Assembly: GCF_039655775.1 (NCBI RefSeq)
Contig: NZ_JBBYXJ010000002.1
Coordinates: 372,001-436,000, forward strand
Source: Iodidimonas sp. SYSU 1G8
Lineage (GTDB): Bacteria > Pseudomonadota > Alphaproteobacteria > SMXS01
Direction: 5' to 3'
DNA length: 64,000 nucleotides
The position numbers and the translations under genes were made by a program. The notes under the pieces are model-generated. The model did no database searches and was not told the origin of the DNA. It saw only the letters and a program-made list of their open reading frames with translations. Positions 51,425 through 60,065 of this stretch are shown one piece after another. Positions within the stretch are counted from its first letter, which is position 1. Every line of letters starts with the position of its first letter.

Positions 51425-51961
51425 TCAATCGCTACTGTGTTGGTGCTCTCGAAACCAGCGATTGGCCGATGGTGTGAACAGGAGAGCTAGTCCCACGGTC
51501 AGCAAGACCCCCTGACTCGCTAGGAGTAAATTGATCACGAGCTTCCCTCCCAGCCAGTCTGGATCTGGGAGCGCGCAAGCTGGACAATGAATTACGGTTG
51601 TTCCGTTCTCTTCAATGCTCCAGCTACGAGGTTCCTCATCGCCCATCTGACGGGTCCCTTCCTCGGTGAGAATCAGGTCGCGATGAAGCTTGGGCAATTC
51701 CTGCGCGGCGATGTAGCCGCTGAACAGACTGACAACCATGATCCCGAGGTAGATATAGCGCGCCCAATTGCCGCCATCGGCGAGGTTCTTCAACAGCACT
51801 GCGATAAGCGCCAGAACGAGTGCGATTATTATGACTTTCAACGGACTATAAATTGCGAGTAAGCCGAGGGAAGCCACGGCGAGAAGACAAAAATTTACCA
51901 CCAGCAGGAGTAGTCCGACCAATACGGTGCGGGGCCTTTGCAGGATGGGCGTATCGTTCAT
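51425..51961 (-). CDS. hypothetical membrane protein with three or four helices
   Basis: A 178-residue protein not recognised as a family. Helices are visible at about 12-36 (VLVGLLLLVVNFCLLAVASL), 39-58 (PLKVIIIALVLALIAVLL), 68-88 and 143-163 (LVINLLLASQGVLLTVGLAL); the loop at about 90-140 has HCPACALPDPDWLGG with a CxxC pair. Its base composition is somewhat less GC-rich than its neighbours, and with higBA beside it the segment 50.8-52.0 kb may be a small acquired patch. No function is proposed. Confidence 0.6.
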   Translation of the reverse strand: MNDTPILQRPRTVLVGLLLLVVNFCLLAVASLGLLAIYSPLKVIIIALVLALIAVLLKNLADGGNWARYIYLGIMVVSLFSGYIAAQELPKLHRDLILTEEGTRQMGDEEPRSWSIEENGTTVIHCPACALPDPDWLGGKLVINLLLASQGVLLTVGLALLFTPSANRWFREHQHSSD

Positions 51962-51964
51962 CTG

Positions 51965-52717
51965 CTACCTAGCCATGTACCCGCCATCCACCACCAGGGA
52001 CGAACCAGTGATGAAGCTGGCCTTGTCGGACATCAAGAAGATCACCGAATCGGCCACGTCCTGGGCGCTGCCGAAGCGGCCCAGCGGGTGCAGGTCGCGC
52101 AGCATCTTCTGGAACTCCTCGGGCAGCGGGTTGGCGCCCAGCCGGCCCTCGGCGATCACGCCGGGCGACACCGCGTTCACGCGGATGCCCTGGGCCGCGT
52201 ATTCCAGCGCCGCCATCTTGGTATAACCCTCGACCGCGTGCTTGGTCGCCGGATAATGGCCTGAGCCGGCGATGGTCACATGCGCCTGGATCGAGCTGCA
52301 ATTGACGATGGCGCCGCCCGTGCCCTGTTTCAGGAACTGGCGGATCTCGTGCTTCATGGACAGGAACACGCCGCGCACGTTGATGTTGAACATGTCGTCG
52401 AAGGTGTCGGCGTCCATGTCGGCGAGCAGCCCGCCCGCCGCGCCGATGCCGGCATTGTTGAAGGCGACGTCCAGCCGGCCGAAGCGGGCCGCGGTTTCGC
52501 CCACCATGCGCTCCACGTCTGCTTCCCGCGACACGTCGCCCTGGATGAACAGCGCCTCGCCGCCTGCCGCCTCGATCATGCGGACGGTCTCATGGCCTTC
52601 CTCGGCGCGCCGCCCAGTGATGCCCACCTTGGCGCCGGCCCTGGCGATGGCGAGCGCGGTGGTCTGCCCGATCCCGCTGGTGCCGCCGGTGACGAGCGCG
52701 ATTTTCCCCTGAAGCAT
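51965..52717 (-). CDS. short-chain dehydrogenase/reductase
   Basis: A 250-residue classical SDR. VTGGTSGIGQTTALAIARAG (about 10-29) is the cofactor motif; VAFNNAGIGAAGG (about 87) the NNAG motif; the catalytic Ser is in IVNCSSIQAHVTIAGSGHYP and the Tyr/Lys in YPATKHAVEGYTKM (about 155). DGGYMAR is the usual C-terminus. Its loop IAEGRLGANPLPEEFQK departs from the common form, and the substrate is unknown. ATG 52717 follows GGGGGAGG; an earlier ATG exists at 52756. Confidence 0.92.
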   Translation of the reverse strand: MLQGKIALVTGGTSGIGQTTALAIARAGAKVGITGRRAEEGHETVRMIEAAGGEALFIQGDVSREADVERMVGETAARFGRLDVAFNNAGIGAAGGLLADMDADTFDDMFNINVRGVFLSMKHEIRQFLKQGTGGAIVNCSSIQAHVTIAGSGHYPATKHAVEGYTKMAALEYAAQGIRVNAVSPGVIAEGRLGANPLPEEFQKMLRDLHPLGRFGSAQDVADSVIFLMSDKASFITGSSLVVDGGYMAR

Positions 52718-52790
52718 GGATGTCCTCCCCCTGTTGGGAAGGGAGTGTAGGGACAAAGTCCCCGGCCGTCACCCGGCCCTTGCGCCGTGC

Positions 52791-53339
52791 TCAGACCCGG
52801 CTCGACAGCCAGATGGCAAGGCGCGCGCCGGTCTTGATGGCGCCCGACAGCACGGGATAGCCCGGTGCCTCGCGCGCGCCGGCCTGCTCGGCCTCGTGCT
52901 TGTGCTCGATCTCCTCGGCGCGGCATTCCTCGATCAGGCCCTTCAGCGCCGGATCGTCACCCTCCAGCCGCTCGGCCTGGCGGGCATAATGCTCGTCGAT
53001 CACTTCCTCGACGGCGACGGTACAGGCCATGGCCGCCTTCTCGCCCATCAGCGCCGTCGCCGCGCCCAGCGCGAAACCGGCCATGTGCCAGACGGGCGAC
53101 AGCAGGGTCGGGCGCACGCGCCGCTCGTTCATCAGCCGGTCGAACTTTTGCAGGTGCACCGCTTCCTGCGCCGCCATCCGGCGGATGGCGTTGCCCGCTG
53201 GGCGCGCGCCCAGCACGGCGATCTGGCCTTCATAGATGCGGACGGCGCCATATTCGCCGGCCTGGTTGACGCGGATCATCCGCTCGGTTTCCTGCGCCTG
53301 GGTCATCTCGCCCGGCAGCCGTTTGGGGGCGTCGGTCAT
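52791..53339 (-). CDS. coq7: demethoxyubiquinone hydroxylase
   Basis: A 182-residue di-iron hydroxylase of ubiquinone biosynthesis. The iron-binding Glu/His motifs are all present: RVNQAGEYGAVRIYEGQ (about 24-40), AAQEAVHLQKFDRLM (ExxH), VEEVIDEHYARQ and RAEEIEHKHEAE (ExxH). It hydroxylates 2-methoxy-5-methyl-6-polyprenyl benzoquinol intermediates. Its ATG abuts the dsbB stop (ATGA-like overlap at 53339), so the two genes are coupled. Confidence 0.94.
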   Translation of the reverse strand: MTDAPKRLPGEMTQAQETERMIRVNQAGEYGAVRIYEGQIAVLGARPAGNAIRRMAAQEAVHLQKFDRLMNERRVRPTLLSPVWHMAGFALGAATALMGEKAAMACTVAVEEVIDEHYARQAERLEGDDPALKGLIEECRAEEIEHKHEAEQAGAREAPGYPVLSGAIKTGARLAIWLSSRV

Positions 53340-53854
53340 CAGCGTCCTTTCACCGCGAGCCGGAAGGCGACCAGTGCCAACAGGCCCGATATCAGGAAGT
53401 TGTATCCCGCCATGGAGATGCCCAGCAGCGACCACGGCGTTTCGTCGCAGCGGACCAGACCCTGCCGCATCACCGCGTCGAGGATGTTGCCGGGGCCGCT
53501 CAGGTCCGGCACCGAGCAGGTGTCCGGGCCGGGCCACCAGTGATATTCCACCCCGGCGTGATAGCCCGCGATCCCCATGCCCGCCAGCAGGGCGAGCCCG
53601 GTCAGCAGCAGCGGTATCCGCGCCGCGCTGAGGCCGCCGCGCGTGGCCATGGCGGTGGCGAGCGCCGCCAGCGGGATCGCCACGTAATAGGCATAGCGCT
53701 GCCAGTAGCACAGCTTGCACGGCGCCAGGCCGCCGATGTACTGGAAGCCATAGGCGCCCAGGATCATGGCGAGGCAGGCCAGCAGCAGAAACACCGGGCC
53801 GGTGATGGATGATGTCGCCGATGGGCGCATGCGCGTGGCTCTTCCTCGTGGCAT
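53339..53854 (-). CDS. dsbB: disulfide bond formation protein B
   Basis: A 171-residue membrane protein with four helices. The two redox pairs are C-K-L-C in LAPCKLCYWQRYAYYVAIPL (about residue 46), and the second periplasmic pair in PGPDTCSVPDLSG and GLVRCDETPW (about 112 and 136). It reoxidises DsbA using ubiquinone, a link to coq7 immediately downstream. Starts at 53854 or 53830 (better ribosome site) are both possible; the former is listed. Confidence 0.9.
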   Translation of the reverse strand: MPRGRATRMRPSATSSITGPVFLLLACLAMILGAYGFQYIGGLAPCKLCYWQRYAYYVAIPLAALATAMATRGGLSAARIPLLLTGLALLAGMGIAGYHAGVEYHWWPGPDTCSVPDLSGPGNILDAVMRQGLVRCDETPWSLLGISMAGYNFLISGLLALVAFRLAVKGR

Positions 53855-54004
53855 CGACAATCCGGTGTAACAGGCCGGCCCGCGCCGGGCAACCGGCCCG
53901 ATCCTGCTTTGGCCGCAAGGCACGGAGTTCGCCGCCGGCCGTTGTTCCCTAGATATGGGTTGATCGCCGCCCAGTGGCGCGGCTCAATCCATCGGAGCAG
54001 GATG

Positions 54005-55051
54005 ATGAACCGGATGAGTCCCTTGCAAGACACCGACCCGCGCTGGCAGGCCGTGCTCGACCGCGACCCGGCGGCGGCGTTCGTCTATGGCGTCACCAGC
54101 ACCGGCATCTATTGCCGCCCCGCCTGCCCGTCCCGCCGCCCCAGCTCCGCCAACGCGCGGTTCTTCGATGATGCCGCCGCCGCCGAGGCCGCCGGTTTCC
54201 GCGCCTGCCTGCGCTGCCGTCCCGATCAGGCGGACCGTCATGCCGCGTTGGTGGCCCAGGCCTGCCGCGCCATCGAGGATGCCGACGAGGTCATCGGGCT
54301 CGACGCGCTGGCCGGCGCCGCCGGGCTCAGCCCCTTCCATTTTCATCGCCTGTTCAAGGCGCGCACCGGCGTGACGCCGAAGGCCTATGCCGATGCCTGC
54401 CGCGCGCGGCGCGCCAGCCAGGCGCTGGACGGATCGGCCAGTGTGACCGAGGCGCTCTACGAGGCCGGCTACGGCTCCAGCGGCCGCTTCTACGCCCGGA
54501 GCAACGACAGGCTCGGCATGATCCCGACCCGCTACCGCGCCGGTGGGGCGGGTGAGACCCTCCGGTTCGCGCTGGGCCAGTGTTCGCTCGGCGCGATCCT
54601 CATAGCGGCGACGCCAAGGGGAATCTGCGCCATCACCCTGGGCGACGATCCCCACGTCCTGCTGCACGACCTGCAGGCGCGGTTCCACAAGGCCGAGCTA
54701 ATTGGCGGCGATGCCGAATTCGAGCGCTGGGTCGCCCAGGTGATCGGCTTCGTCGAGGCGCCGCGCCTCGGCCTCGACCTGCCGCTCGACATTCGCGGCA
54801 CCGCGTTTCAGCAGCGTGTCTGGCAGGCGCTGCGCGAGATACCGCCTGGAGAGACCATCAGCTATGCCGAGGTGGCGCGGCGACTCGGCATGCCCAAGGC
54901 GGTCCGCGCGGTGGCCGGTGCCTGCGCCGCCAACCAGATCGCGGTCGCCATTCCCTGCCACCGGGTCCGGCGCATGGGCGGCGCGCTCGCCGGCTACCGC
55001 TGGGGCCTCGCCCGCAAGCAGGCGCTTCTGGCGCGGGAGACGGCGGGATGA
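54005..55051 (+). CDS. ada: bifunctional Ada: methylphosphotriester/O6-methylguanine-DNA methyltransferase and activator
   Basis: A 348-residue protein. The N-terminal zinc domain has the four cysteines Cys37, Cys41, Cys68 and Cys71 (GIYCRPACPSRRP and ACLRCRP); Cys37 would accept methyl groups from phosphotriesters and turn the protein into an activator. An AraC-type helix-turn-helix follows (about 92-175, LAGAAGLSPFHFHRLFKART). The C-terminal methyltransferase domain carries the active Cys318 in VAIPCHRVRRMGGALAGYRW. The alkB gene overlaps its stop, giving an adaptive-response operon. ATG 54002 or 54005 are the start. Confidence 0.95.
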   Translation: MNRMSPLQDTDPRWQAVLDRDPAAAFVYGVTSTGIYCRPACPSRRPSSANARFFDDAAAAEAAGFRACLRCRPDQADRHAALVAQACRAIEDADEVIGLDALAGAAGLSPFHFHRLFKARTGVTPKAYADACRARRASQALDGSASVTEALYEAGYGSSGRFYARSNDRLGMIPTRYRAGGAGETLRFALGQCSLGAILIAATPRGICAITLGDDPHVLLHDLQARFHKAELIGGDAEFERWVAQVIGFVEAPRLGLDLPLDIRGTAFQQRVWQALREIPPGETISYAEVARRLGMPKAVRAVAGACAANQIAVAIPCHRVRRMGGALAGYRWGLARKQALLARETAG

Positions 55052-55695
55052 CGGGCGACCTGTTCGCCGGCATGGCGCCGTCGGCCATCGAGACGCTGGC
55101 CGACGGCGCGCTGATCCTGCGCGGCTTCGCCTTGGAGGAAGCGCCCGCGCTGCTCGCCGCGATCGACGCCGTCGCCGCCGCCGCGCCGTTCCGGCATCTG
55201 GTCACGCCCGGCGGCTTCCGCATGTCCGTCGCCATGACCAATTGCGGCGCGGTGGGCTGGATCAGCGACCGGCGCGGCTACCGCTATGGCCCGGACGATC
55301 CCGAAACCGGGCGGCCTTGGCCCGCCATGCCGGCGCTGTTCCAGGCGCTGGCGGCGCGCGCGGCGCGGGCCGCCGGTTTCCCGGATTTCGCGCCCGAAGC
55401 CTGCCTCGTCAACCGCTACACCCCGGGCACGCGCCTGACCCTGCATCAGGACCGGGACGAGGGAAACCTCTCCCATCCCATCGTCTCGATCTCGCTCGGC
55501 GTGCCCGCCACCTTCCTGTTCGGCGGGCTCGAGCGCAAGGACAGGCCGCGCCGCGTTCGGCTCGAGCATGGCGACGTCGCCGTCTGGGGCGGCCCCTCCC
55601 GGCTCGCCTTCCACGGCATCGACACGCTGAAGGACGGACCGCACCCGCTGACGGGCGCGGTCCGCTACAATCTCACCTTCCGGAAGGCGCTCTAG
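55048..55695 (+). CDS. alkB: alpha-ketoglutarate-dependent DNA dioxygenase AlkB
   Basis: A 215-residue Fe(II)/2-oxoglutarate enzyme. The iron ligands are His and Asp in RLTLHQDRDEGNLSHPIVSI (about 130-149) and His in PSRLAFHGIDTLKDG; the 2-oxoglutarate Arg is in VRYNLTFR at the end. ATNCGAVGW-like MTNCGAVGWISDRRGYRYGP is the substrate-lid region of AlkB. It demethylates 1-methyladenine and 3-methylcytosine. ATGA overlap with ada. Confidence 0.95.
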   Translation: MTGDLFAGMAPSAIETLADGALILRGFALEEAPALLAAIDAVAAAAPFRHLVTPGGFRMSVAMTNCGAVGWISDRRGYRYGPDDPETGRPWPAMPALFQALAARAARAAGFPDFAPEACLVNRYTPGTRLTLHQDRDEGNLSHPIVSISLGVPATFLFGGLERKDRPRRVRLEHGDVAVWGGPSRLAFHGIDTLKDGPHPLTGAVRYNLTFRKAL

Positions 55696-55702
55696 CTGTC
55701 GG

Positions 55703-55730
55703 TTGACCGGCGGCGCGCGCTCGCTATGAT
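55703..55730 (+). promoter_or_regulatory. promoter of tRNA-Leu
   Basis: TTGACC (55703-55708), 16 bases, TATGAT (55725-55730), a near-consensus sigma70 promoter whose start would be about 9 bases before the tRNA. It lies only 8 bases past the alkB stop. Confidence 0.75.
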
Positions 55731-55745
55731 GCGCGCTGCCTCCGC

Positions 55746-55832
55746 GCGGGCGTGGCGGAATTGGTAGACGCGCCGGACTCAAAATCCGGTTCTAGCGATA
55801 GAGTGTCGGTTCGAGTCCGACCGCCCGCACCA
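55746..55832 (+). tRNA. tRNA-Leu(CAA)
   Basis: Acceptor stem GCGGGCG/CGCCCGC, D-arm GCGGAATTGGTAGACGC, anticodon arm CCGGA-CTCAAAA-TCCGG with anticodon CAA, a long variable arm typical of leucine tRNAs, T-arm TCGG-TTCGAGT-CCGA and encoded CCA. Confidence 0.97.
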
Positions 55833-55855
55833 GCGCATCGGCCTCTGGGGCCAGC

Positions 55856-56335
55856 ATGAGGATCTTCGTGACGATCCGTACTCCGCTTATCGCCGCCCTC
55901 GCGCTGCTCCTGTCGGCCTCGCCCGTGCTCGCGGCCCGGCTCGAGCCGATCCAGGACTATGTGAATTCCCGCGACTATGGCGAGCGCGATCATTCCTATC
56001 CGCTCTTGCGCTGCGGCGCGCTCTACCTGGCGTCGCTGAAGCTGACAGGCGACACGCTCGAGCCGGAGCGGGCCGGGCAGATCGCCGAGACCGCCACCAA
56101 GATGGTGGCCGTCGCCACCCATTTCCGCGTCCAGCCCGGCATGGACCCGGAAGCCGAGGCCAATCGGACCATGGACCAGGTGGAAGTGCTGGTCGCCGAC
56201 TACATGGGCCGGGCGACCGGCGGCCGGGGCAAGGCCTTCGGCGCCGATTCGCTGGTCAAGAAGGACTTCAAGTACTGCCGCACGGTGACCGAGCCCTTCG
56301 TGCGCAATTACGACTTCAATCCGCCGCCCCGGTAG
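55856..56335 (+). CDS. secreted hypothetical protein
   Basis: A 159-residue protein with a signal peptide (MRIFVTIRTPLIAALALLLS, cut after SPVLAA). The mature part is alpha-helical with two cysteines, in YPLLRCGALYLASLKLTGDT and DFKYCRTVTEP, which might form a disulfide. No family is recognised, though small proteins with a CGALYL segment occur widely in alphaproteobacteria. It starts 24 bases after tRNA-Leu and may share its transcript. Confidence 0.7.
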   Translation: MRIFVTIRTPLIAALALLLSASPVLAARLEPIQDYVNSRDYGERDHSYPLLRCGALYLASLKLTGDTLEPERAGQIAETATKMVAVATHFRVQPGMDPEAEANRTMDQVEVLVADYMGRATGGRGKAFGADSLVKKDFKYCRTVTEPFVRNYDFNPPPR

Positions 56336-56349
56336 CGCGCCTGCGCCAT

Positions 56350-56979
56350 TCAGGCCGCTGCGCTGGGCCGCGACTCGATCCGGTCCCACCAGCGGCGCAG
56401 GTTCCCGTGCCGCTCGGCGAAGTTAAGGCCCGCGCCCATGCCGGTGCCCAGACGGGCATAGGCGGTAATGTCGACCACGGTGAAGTCATCGCCCGCGATA
56501 TAGTCGCGGCCCGCCAGTTCCTCGTTCAGCCAGTCGAACTTCTTCAGGGCGTCGATGCGGCAGGCCTCGACATATTCCGGCACCTGGGTCAGCACCTCGG
56601 CGAAGAACGGTCCCTGATGCTTGACGAAATTGGTGACGTAGCTCGCCACGTCCAGCTCGATGCGCCGGTTCCACATCTCGATGAGCGCGCGCTCCTTCGG
56701 CGTCGCGCCGAACAGGGAAGGCTCCGGATACAGCTCTTCCAGATAGCGGCAGATGGCATAGGACTCGCTCAGATAGGTGCCGTCTTCCAGTTGCAGCACC
56801 GGCAGCGCCGCCATGGGGTTGATCTTGCGAAACTCGGGCGACCGGTGCTCCATGGTCATGAAATCCACGGCCCGCTTTGGGATCTCCAGGCCCTTTTCGG
56901 CCAGGTACATGCGCACCCGCTTGGTGTTCGAGCCGCGTGGATTGTCGAAAAGCGTCAGGCCGTCGAGGCGCTGGGTCAT
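56350..56979 (-). CDS. glutathione S-transferase family protein
   Basis: A 209-residue GST. The thioredoxin-like N-domain has TLFDNPRGSNTKRVRMYLAE (about 9-28) with the catalytic Ser/Asn region, NPMAALPVLQLEDGTYLSES (cis-Pro at about 60) and YAICRYLEELYP; the helical C-domain has AGRDYIAGDDFTVVDITAYA (about 161-180), the conserved N-capping box. GGAGACC lies upstream of ATG 56979. Substrate unknown. Confidence 0.92.
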   Translation of the reverse strand: MTQRLDGLTLFDNPRGSNTKRVRMYLAEKGLEIPKRAVDFMTMEHRSPEFRKINPMAALPVLQLEDGTYLSESYAICRYLEELYPEPSLFGATPKERALIEMWNRRIELDVASYVTNFVKHQGPFFAEVLTQVPEYVEACRIDALKKFDWLNEELAGRDYIAGDDFTVVDITAYARLGTGMGAGLNFAERHGNLRRWWDRIESRPSAAA

Positions 56980-57064
56980 GATGGTCTCCTCCCCGCCGGT
57001 CCGTCTTGGACCGGATCGCGGGCAGACTATATCCAGCGGAAGGCACGGCATAGGGAGGGAATGC

Positions 57065-57739
57065 ATGCGGAGACTCTTGACGCTGCTGTTCGGACTGGCA
57101 GTCCTGCCGCTCGGCGCCTGTGCCGGGACGCAGGCCGACGCGGACAGCGCTGATCCCGCCGCGCTGACGGGACGGACCTGGCAGGTCGAGGATATCGCCG
57201 CCGCCGGCATCATCGACCGTTCGCACATGACGCTGACTCTCGGGCCCGATGGACGCGCTTCGGGCGACACCGGCTGCAACCGGTTCGGTGGTCCCTATAA
57301 CTTGTCGGGCGCGGCCTTGTCGTTCGGCGACATGATGTCGACCCGGCGCGGCTGCGCTCCCGCGCTGATGGAACAGGAACGGCGGTATCTCGATGCGCTC
57401 AAGGGCGTTTCCTCCTGGTCGCTCCGGCCCGATGGGGCGTTGCTGCTGCAGGGCGCGGGCGGGCCAATTCTTTACCGCCTCGAAGCCGAAAGCAGCGGCG
57501 GGGCATCGCCCGGCGAGACGCGCTTCGTGTGCGAGGACGGCTCGGAGTTGAGCGTCTTCTTCGACAGCGCGGCCGGGACGGCGACCATTGCCAGCGGCGG
57601 CGGTCCCATCGTTTTGCCGCAAGCGCCCAGCGGCTCCGGATTCCGCTATGAGACGCCGACCCATTCGCTGACAGGCAAGGGCCGGGACATCACCTGGACC
57701 ATCGGCCGGATGGTGCCGCGCCGCTGTACCGCTTCCTAA
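57065..57739 (+). CDS. META-MliC fusion lipoprotein
   Basis: A 224-residue lipoprotein: signal peptide MRRLLTLLFGLAVLPLGA with lipobox L-G-A-C at Cys19. Residues about 32-140 are a META (HslJ) domain: LTGRTWQVEDIAAAG, MTLTLGPDGRASGDTGCNRF and GGPYNLSGAALSFGDMMSTR. Residues about 150-222 look like an MliC domain: TRFVCEDGSELSVFFDSAAG, VLPQAPSGSGFRYETPTHSL and VPRRC, including the two cysteines and the SGxGxRY stretch of membrane-bound c-type lysozyme inhibitors. Together it could protect the periplasm against host lysozyme or envelope stress. AGGGAGGG precedes ATG 57065. Confidence 0.8.
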   Translation: MRRLLTLLFGLAVLPLGACAGTQADADSADPAALTGRTWQVEDIAAAGIIDRSHMTLTLGPDGRASGDTGCNRFGGPYNLSGAALSFGDMMSTRRGCAPALMEQERRYLDALKGVSSWSLRPDGALLLQGAGGPILYRLEAESSGGASPGETRFVCEDGSELSVFFDSAAGTATIASGGGPIVLPQAPSGSGFRYETPTHSLTGKGRDITWTIGRMVPRRCTAS

Positions 57740-59151
57740 TCCGGCGCGACAACGGCCTCCGGCTTGCGCCTCTGCCAGGCCACATGCACCAGCCAGCCGG
57801 CCAGCATGCCGGGCATGCCTTCGTAGACGGCGTTGTGCCAGTCGAGGCCGCGCCAGGCCAGCGCGACGCCGACACCGACGGCCATCATCGCCAGGGCCTG
57901 CGCTTCGCCGGGCCGGCCGCCCCGGGCATAGACCAGCATCAGCGGCGCGAAGGCCGAGGCCAGCACCGACCAGGCCAGAATCACCAGGCTGAACACGCTC
58001 TGCACCTGGAACAGCGCAATGGCGAGGGCGAAGGCCACGACCATGGCCGTGGCCGCCTTCAGCATCCATTTGTTCTCGATCTGCCGGCTCGGCAGATCCT
58101 GGGTGATGGCGGAGGAACAGCTGAGCACCAGCGAATCGGCGGTGGAAATGGTGGCGGCGAAGATCCCGGCGAGCACGATGCCCACCAGGAACGACGGCAG
58201 CAGGGCCTGCGCCATGCTCGGCAGGGCAAGCTCCGGATCGCCGGCGCCCAGATCGGGCAGATAAAGGCGCGACAGCATGCCGACCAGGGTGGCGGCGGCA
58301 TAGAACAGGATGAAGAACCCGTAGTACCAGAGGCGGGCGCGCCAGAGGTTCCCGGGCGTGTCGAGCGCCATGAAGCGCACCATGATGTGCGGCTGCCCCA
58401 CCACGCTGAAGCCCGCGAACAGCCAGCCGATCACGAACAGGGCGAGGCCGGAGACGCCGGGCCAGGCATCGGGCGGCGCGGCCATGCTGAGAAAACCGGG
58501 GATGGCCTCGAAAGCGCTCATGGTGGCGCCGATGCCGCCCAGTTCCGCGATGGCGACCCAGGCCAGGATCGCCATCGCGATCATCATCACCGCCGATTGC
58601 GCCGCGTCGGTCCAGATGGACGCGCGGATGCCGCCGGCCAGGCAATAGGCGATCACCATGGCCGCGCCGACCCAGGCGCCGGCGGACGGATGCCAGCCCA
58701 GCAGCGCCTGCAGCGCCTTGCCGCCGGCCGTCAGCTGGGCCGCCGTATAGGCGCCCAGGAAGATGATGGAAACCAGCGCCGCGACGCGCCGGTAGATGCG
58801 GAAATCCTGGCCGTACCAGCGTGACAGGATGCCGCCGAAGGTCGCCTCGTCCAGCGCCTCGGTCTGCACGCGCAACTTGTGGTGGATCAGCAGCGAGGCG
58901 ATCAGGTCGCCGACGATCCAGCCGATCATCAGCCATGCCGCGGCGAGACCGGTGGCGTAGGTGTAGCCGATGACGCCGATGAACATGTAGCCGCTGTTGT
59001 TGGTCGCCACCGCCGACAGGCCGACCAGCGAGGGCGCGACGCCGCTGCTCGCCACATAGTAATCCTGCCGCGTGCCCCGGCTCCTGAGAGCCGACAGCAG
59101 GCCGACGCCCAGGATCAGGGCAAGCGTGCCGAGAAAGGCGGCGAGGGCCAA
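57736..59151 (-). CDS. sodium:solute symporter family protein
   Basis: A protein of about 471 residues with 12-13 membrane helices of the SSS (PutP/OpuE-like) family. GLSAVATNNSGYMFIGVIGY with TYATGLAAAWLMIGWIVGDL (about 48-87) and GWLFAGFSVVGQPHIMVRFM (about 240) are the family sodium/substrate regions; ISTADSLVLSCSSAITQDLP is the SSS signature (about 335). Being the last gene of the ectoine operon, it may import ectoine, hydroxyectoine or proline, by context only. The best start is TTG 59151, overlapping the ectD stop; no ATG is near the first helix. Confidence 0.85.
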   Translation of the reverse strand: MALAAFLGTLALILGVGLLSALRSRGTRQDYYVASSGVAPSLVGLSAVATNNSGYMFIGVIGYTYATGLAAAWLMIGWIVGDLIASLLIHHKLRVQTEALDEATFGGILSRWYGQDFRIYRRVAALVSIIFLGAYTAAQLTAGGKALQALLGWHPSAGAWVGAAMVIAYCLAGGIRASIWTDAAQSAVMMIAMAILAWVAIAELGGIGATMSAFEAIPGFLSMAAPPDAWPGVSGLALFVIGWLFAGFSVVGQPHIMVRFMALDTPGNLWRARLWYYGFFILFYAAATLVGMLSRLYLPDLGAGDPELALPSMAQALLPSFLVGIVLAGIFAATISTADSLVLSCSSAITQDLPSRQIENKWMLKAATAMVVAFALAIALFQVQSVFSLVILAWSVLASAFAPLMLVYARGGRPGEAQALAMMAVGVGVALAWRGLDWHNAVYEGMPGMLAGWLVHVAWQRRKPEAVVAPD

Positions 59152-59155
59152 GGCC

Positions 59156-60058
59156 TCAGCCGTTCCGGGCGTCGAGCGGGGCGATCGTCTCGCGGGACGC
59201 GACGAACTCCGGCCGGGGCCGTTTGCCGCCGTAAGGCTCGGTGACCTTGTTGGACAGCGCGTTGTACACCATGAAGGCGTTGCTGCGGGCAAACGGCGTG
59301 ATGTTGCTGCTCGAGCCATGCATCGTGTTGCAGTCGAACAGCAGCACCGATCCCGGCTGCACCAGCGGCGCCTCGATGCCGCCCAGTTCCACCAGCGTGC
59401 GCAGGCTGTCGTCGTCCGGCGTGCCGGTTTCCTGCACGCGCAGGGACTGCTTGTAGTTGTCGTCCGGGGTGTCGCCGACGCAGGCGACGAAGTGCCTGTG
59501 CGATCCGGGCACCAGCATCAGCGGGCCGTTATGGGCCGTGTTCACCGTCAGCGGAATGGAACACGACACCGCGCGCATGGCGGGCATGCCGTCCTCGACG
59601 TGCCAGGTCTCGAAATCCGAGTGCCAGTAGAAGTCCTTGCCCTTGAAGGCCGGCTTCAGATTGATCCGCGACTGGTGGATGTAGACGTCGTCGTCGAGAA
59701 TCTGCTGGACCAGCGACATGATCCGCGGGTGCGCCGCCAAGCCGGCGAAGGTCTGGTTGATCTGGTGCACCATGAACACCGACCGGATGTCGCCGCTGCC
59801 CGGTTCGCTGATGACGACGGGATCGTCCTTGCCCCTCAGCGACTGGCAGGTCTGCTCCAGTTCCTGGCGCAGCACATCGATCTCGTGCGGGTTGAGAACA
59901 TTGTCGACGACGAGGAAGCCGTCATGCTCGAAACGGCGCAGGTCCGTCGCCGACAGCGGGCCGGAAACCGCCGCGCCGCCATGCAGCACGGGCTCGCGCC
60001 GTTCCAGGATGGCAGGCCTGTCGGCCTGCCGTGAAGGATATGGGTCTGTGTTGTGCAT
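59156..60058 (-). CDS. ectD: ectoine hydroxylase
   Basis: A 300-residue Fe(II)/2-oxoglutarate dioxygenase making 5-hydroxyectoine. Iron ligands are in FYWHSDFETWHVEDGMPAMR (His and Asp, about 143-162), the EctD signature, and NTMHGSSSNITPFARSNAFM (His, about 245); SNAFMVYN supplies the 2-oxoglutarate Arg region. Length and motifs are standard. The gene lies 7 bases after ectC in the ectABCD order. Confidence 0.96.
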   Translation of the reverse strand: MHNTDPYPSRQADRPAILERREPVLHGGAAVSGPLSATDLRRFEHDGFLVVDNVLNPHEIDVLRQELEQTCQSLRGKDDPVVISEPGSGDIRSVFMVHQINQTFAGLAAHPRIMSLVQQILDDDVYIHQSRINLKPAFKGKDFYWHSDFETWHVEDGMPAMRAVSCSIPLTVNTAHNGPLMLVPGSHRHFVACVGDTPDDNYKQSLRVQETGTPDDDSLRTLVELGGIEAPLVQPGSVLLFDCNTMHGSSSNITPFARSNAFMVYNALSNKVTEPYGGKRPRPEFVASRETIAPLDARNG

Positions 60059-60065
60059 GGCGGCC

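Noticed and set aside
56486-58936. An 816-codon open frame across the GST, META and symporter region
   Set aside because: It lies out of frame with three recognised genes and contains no domain pattern of its own.
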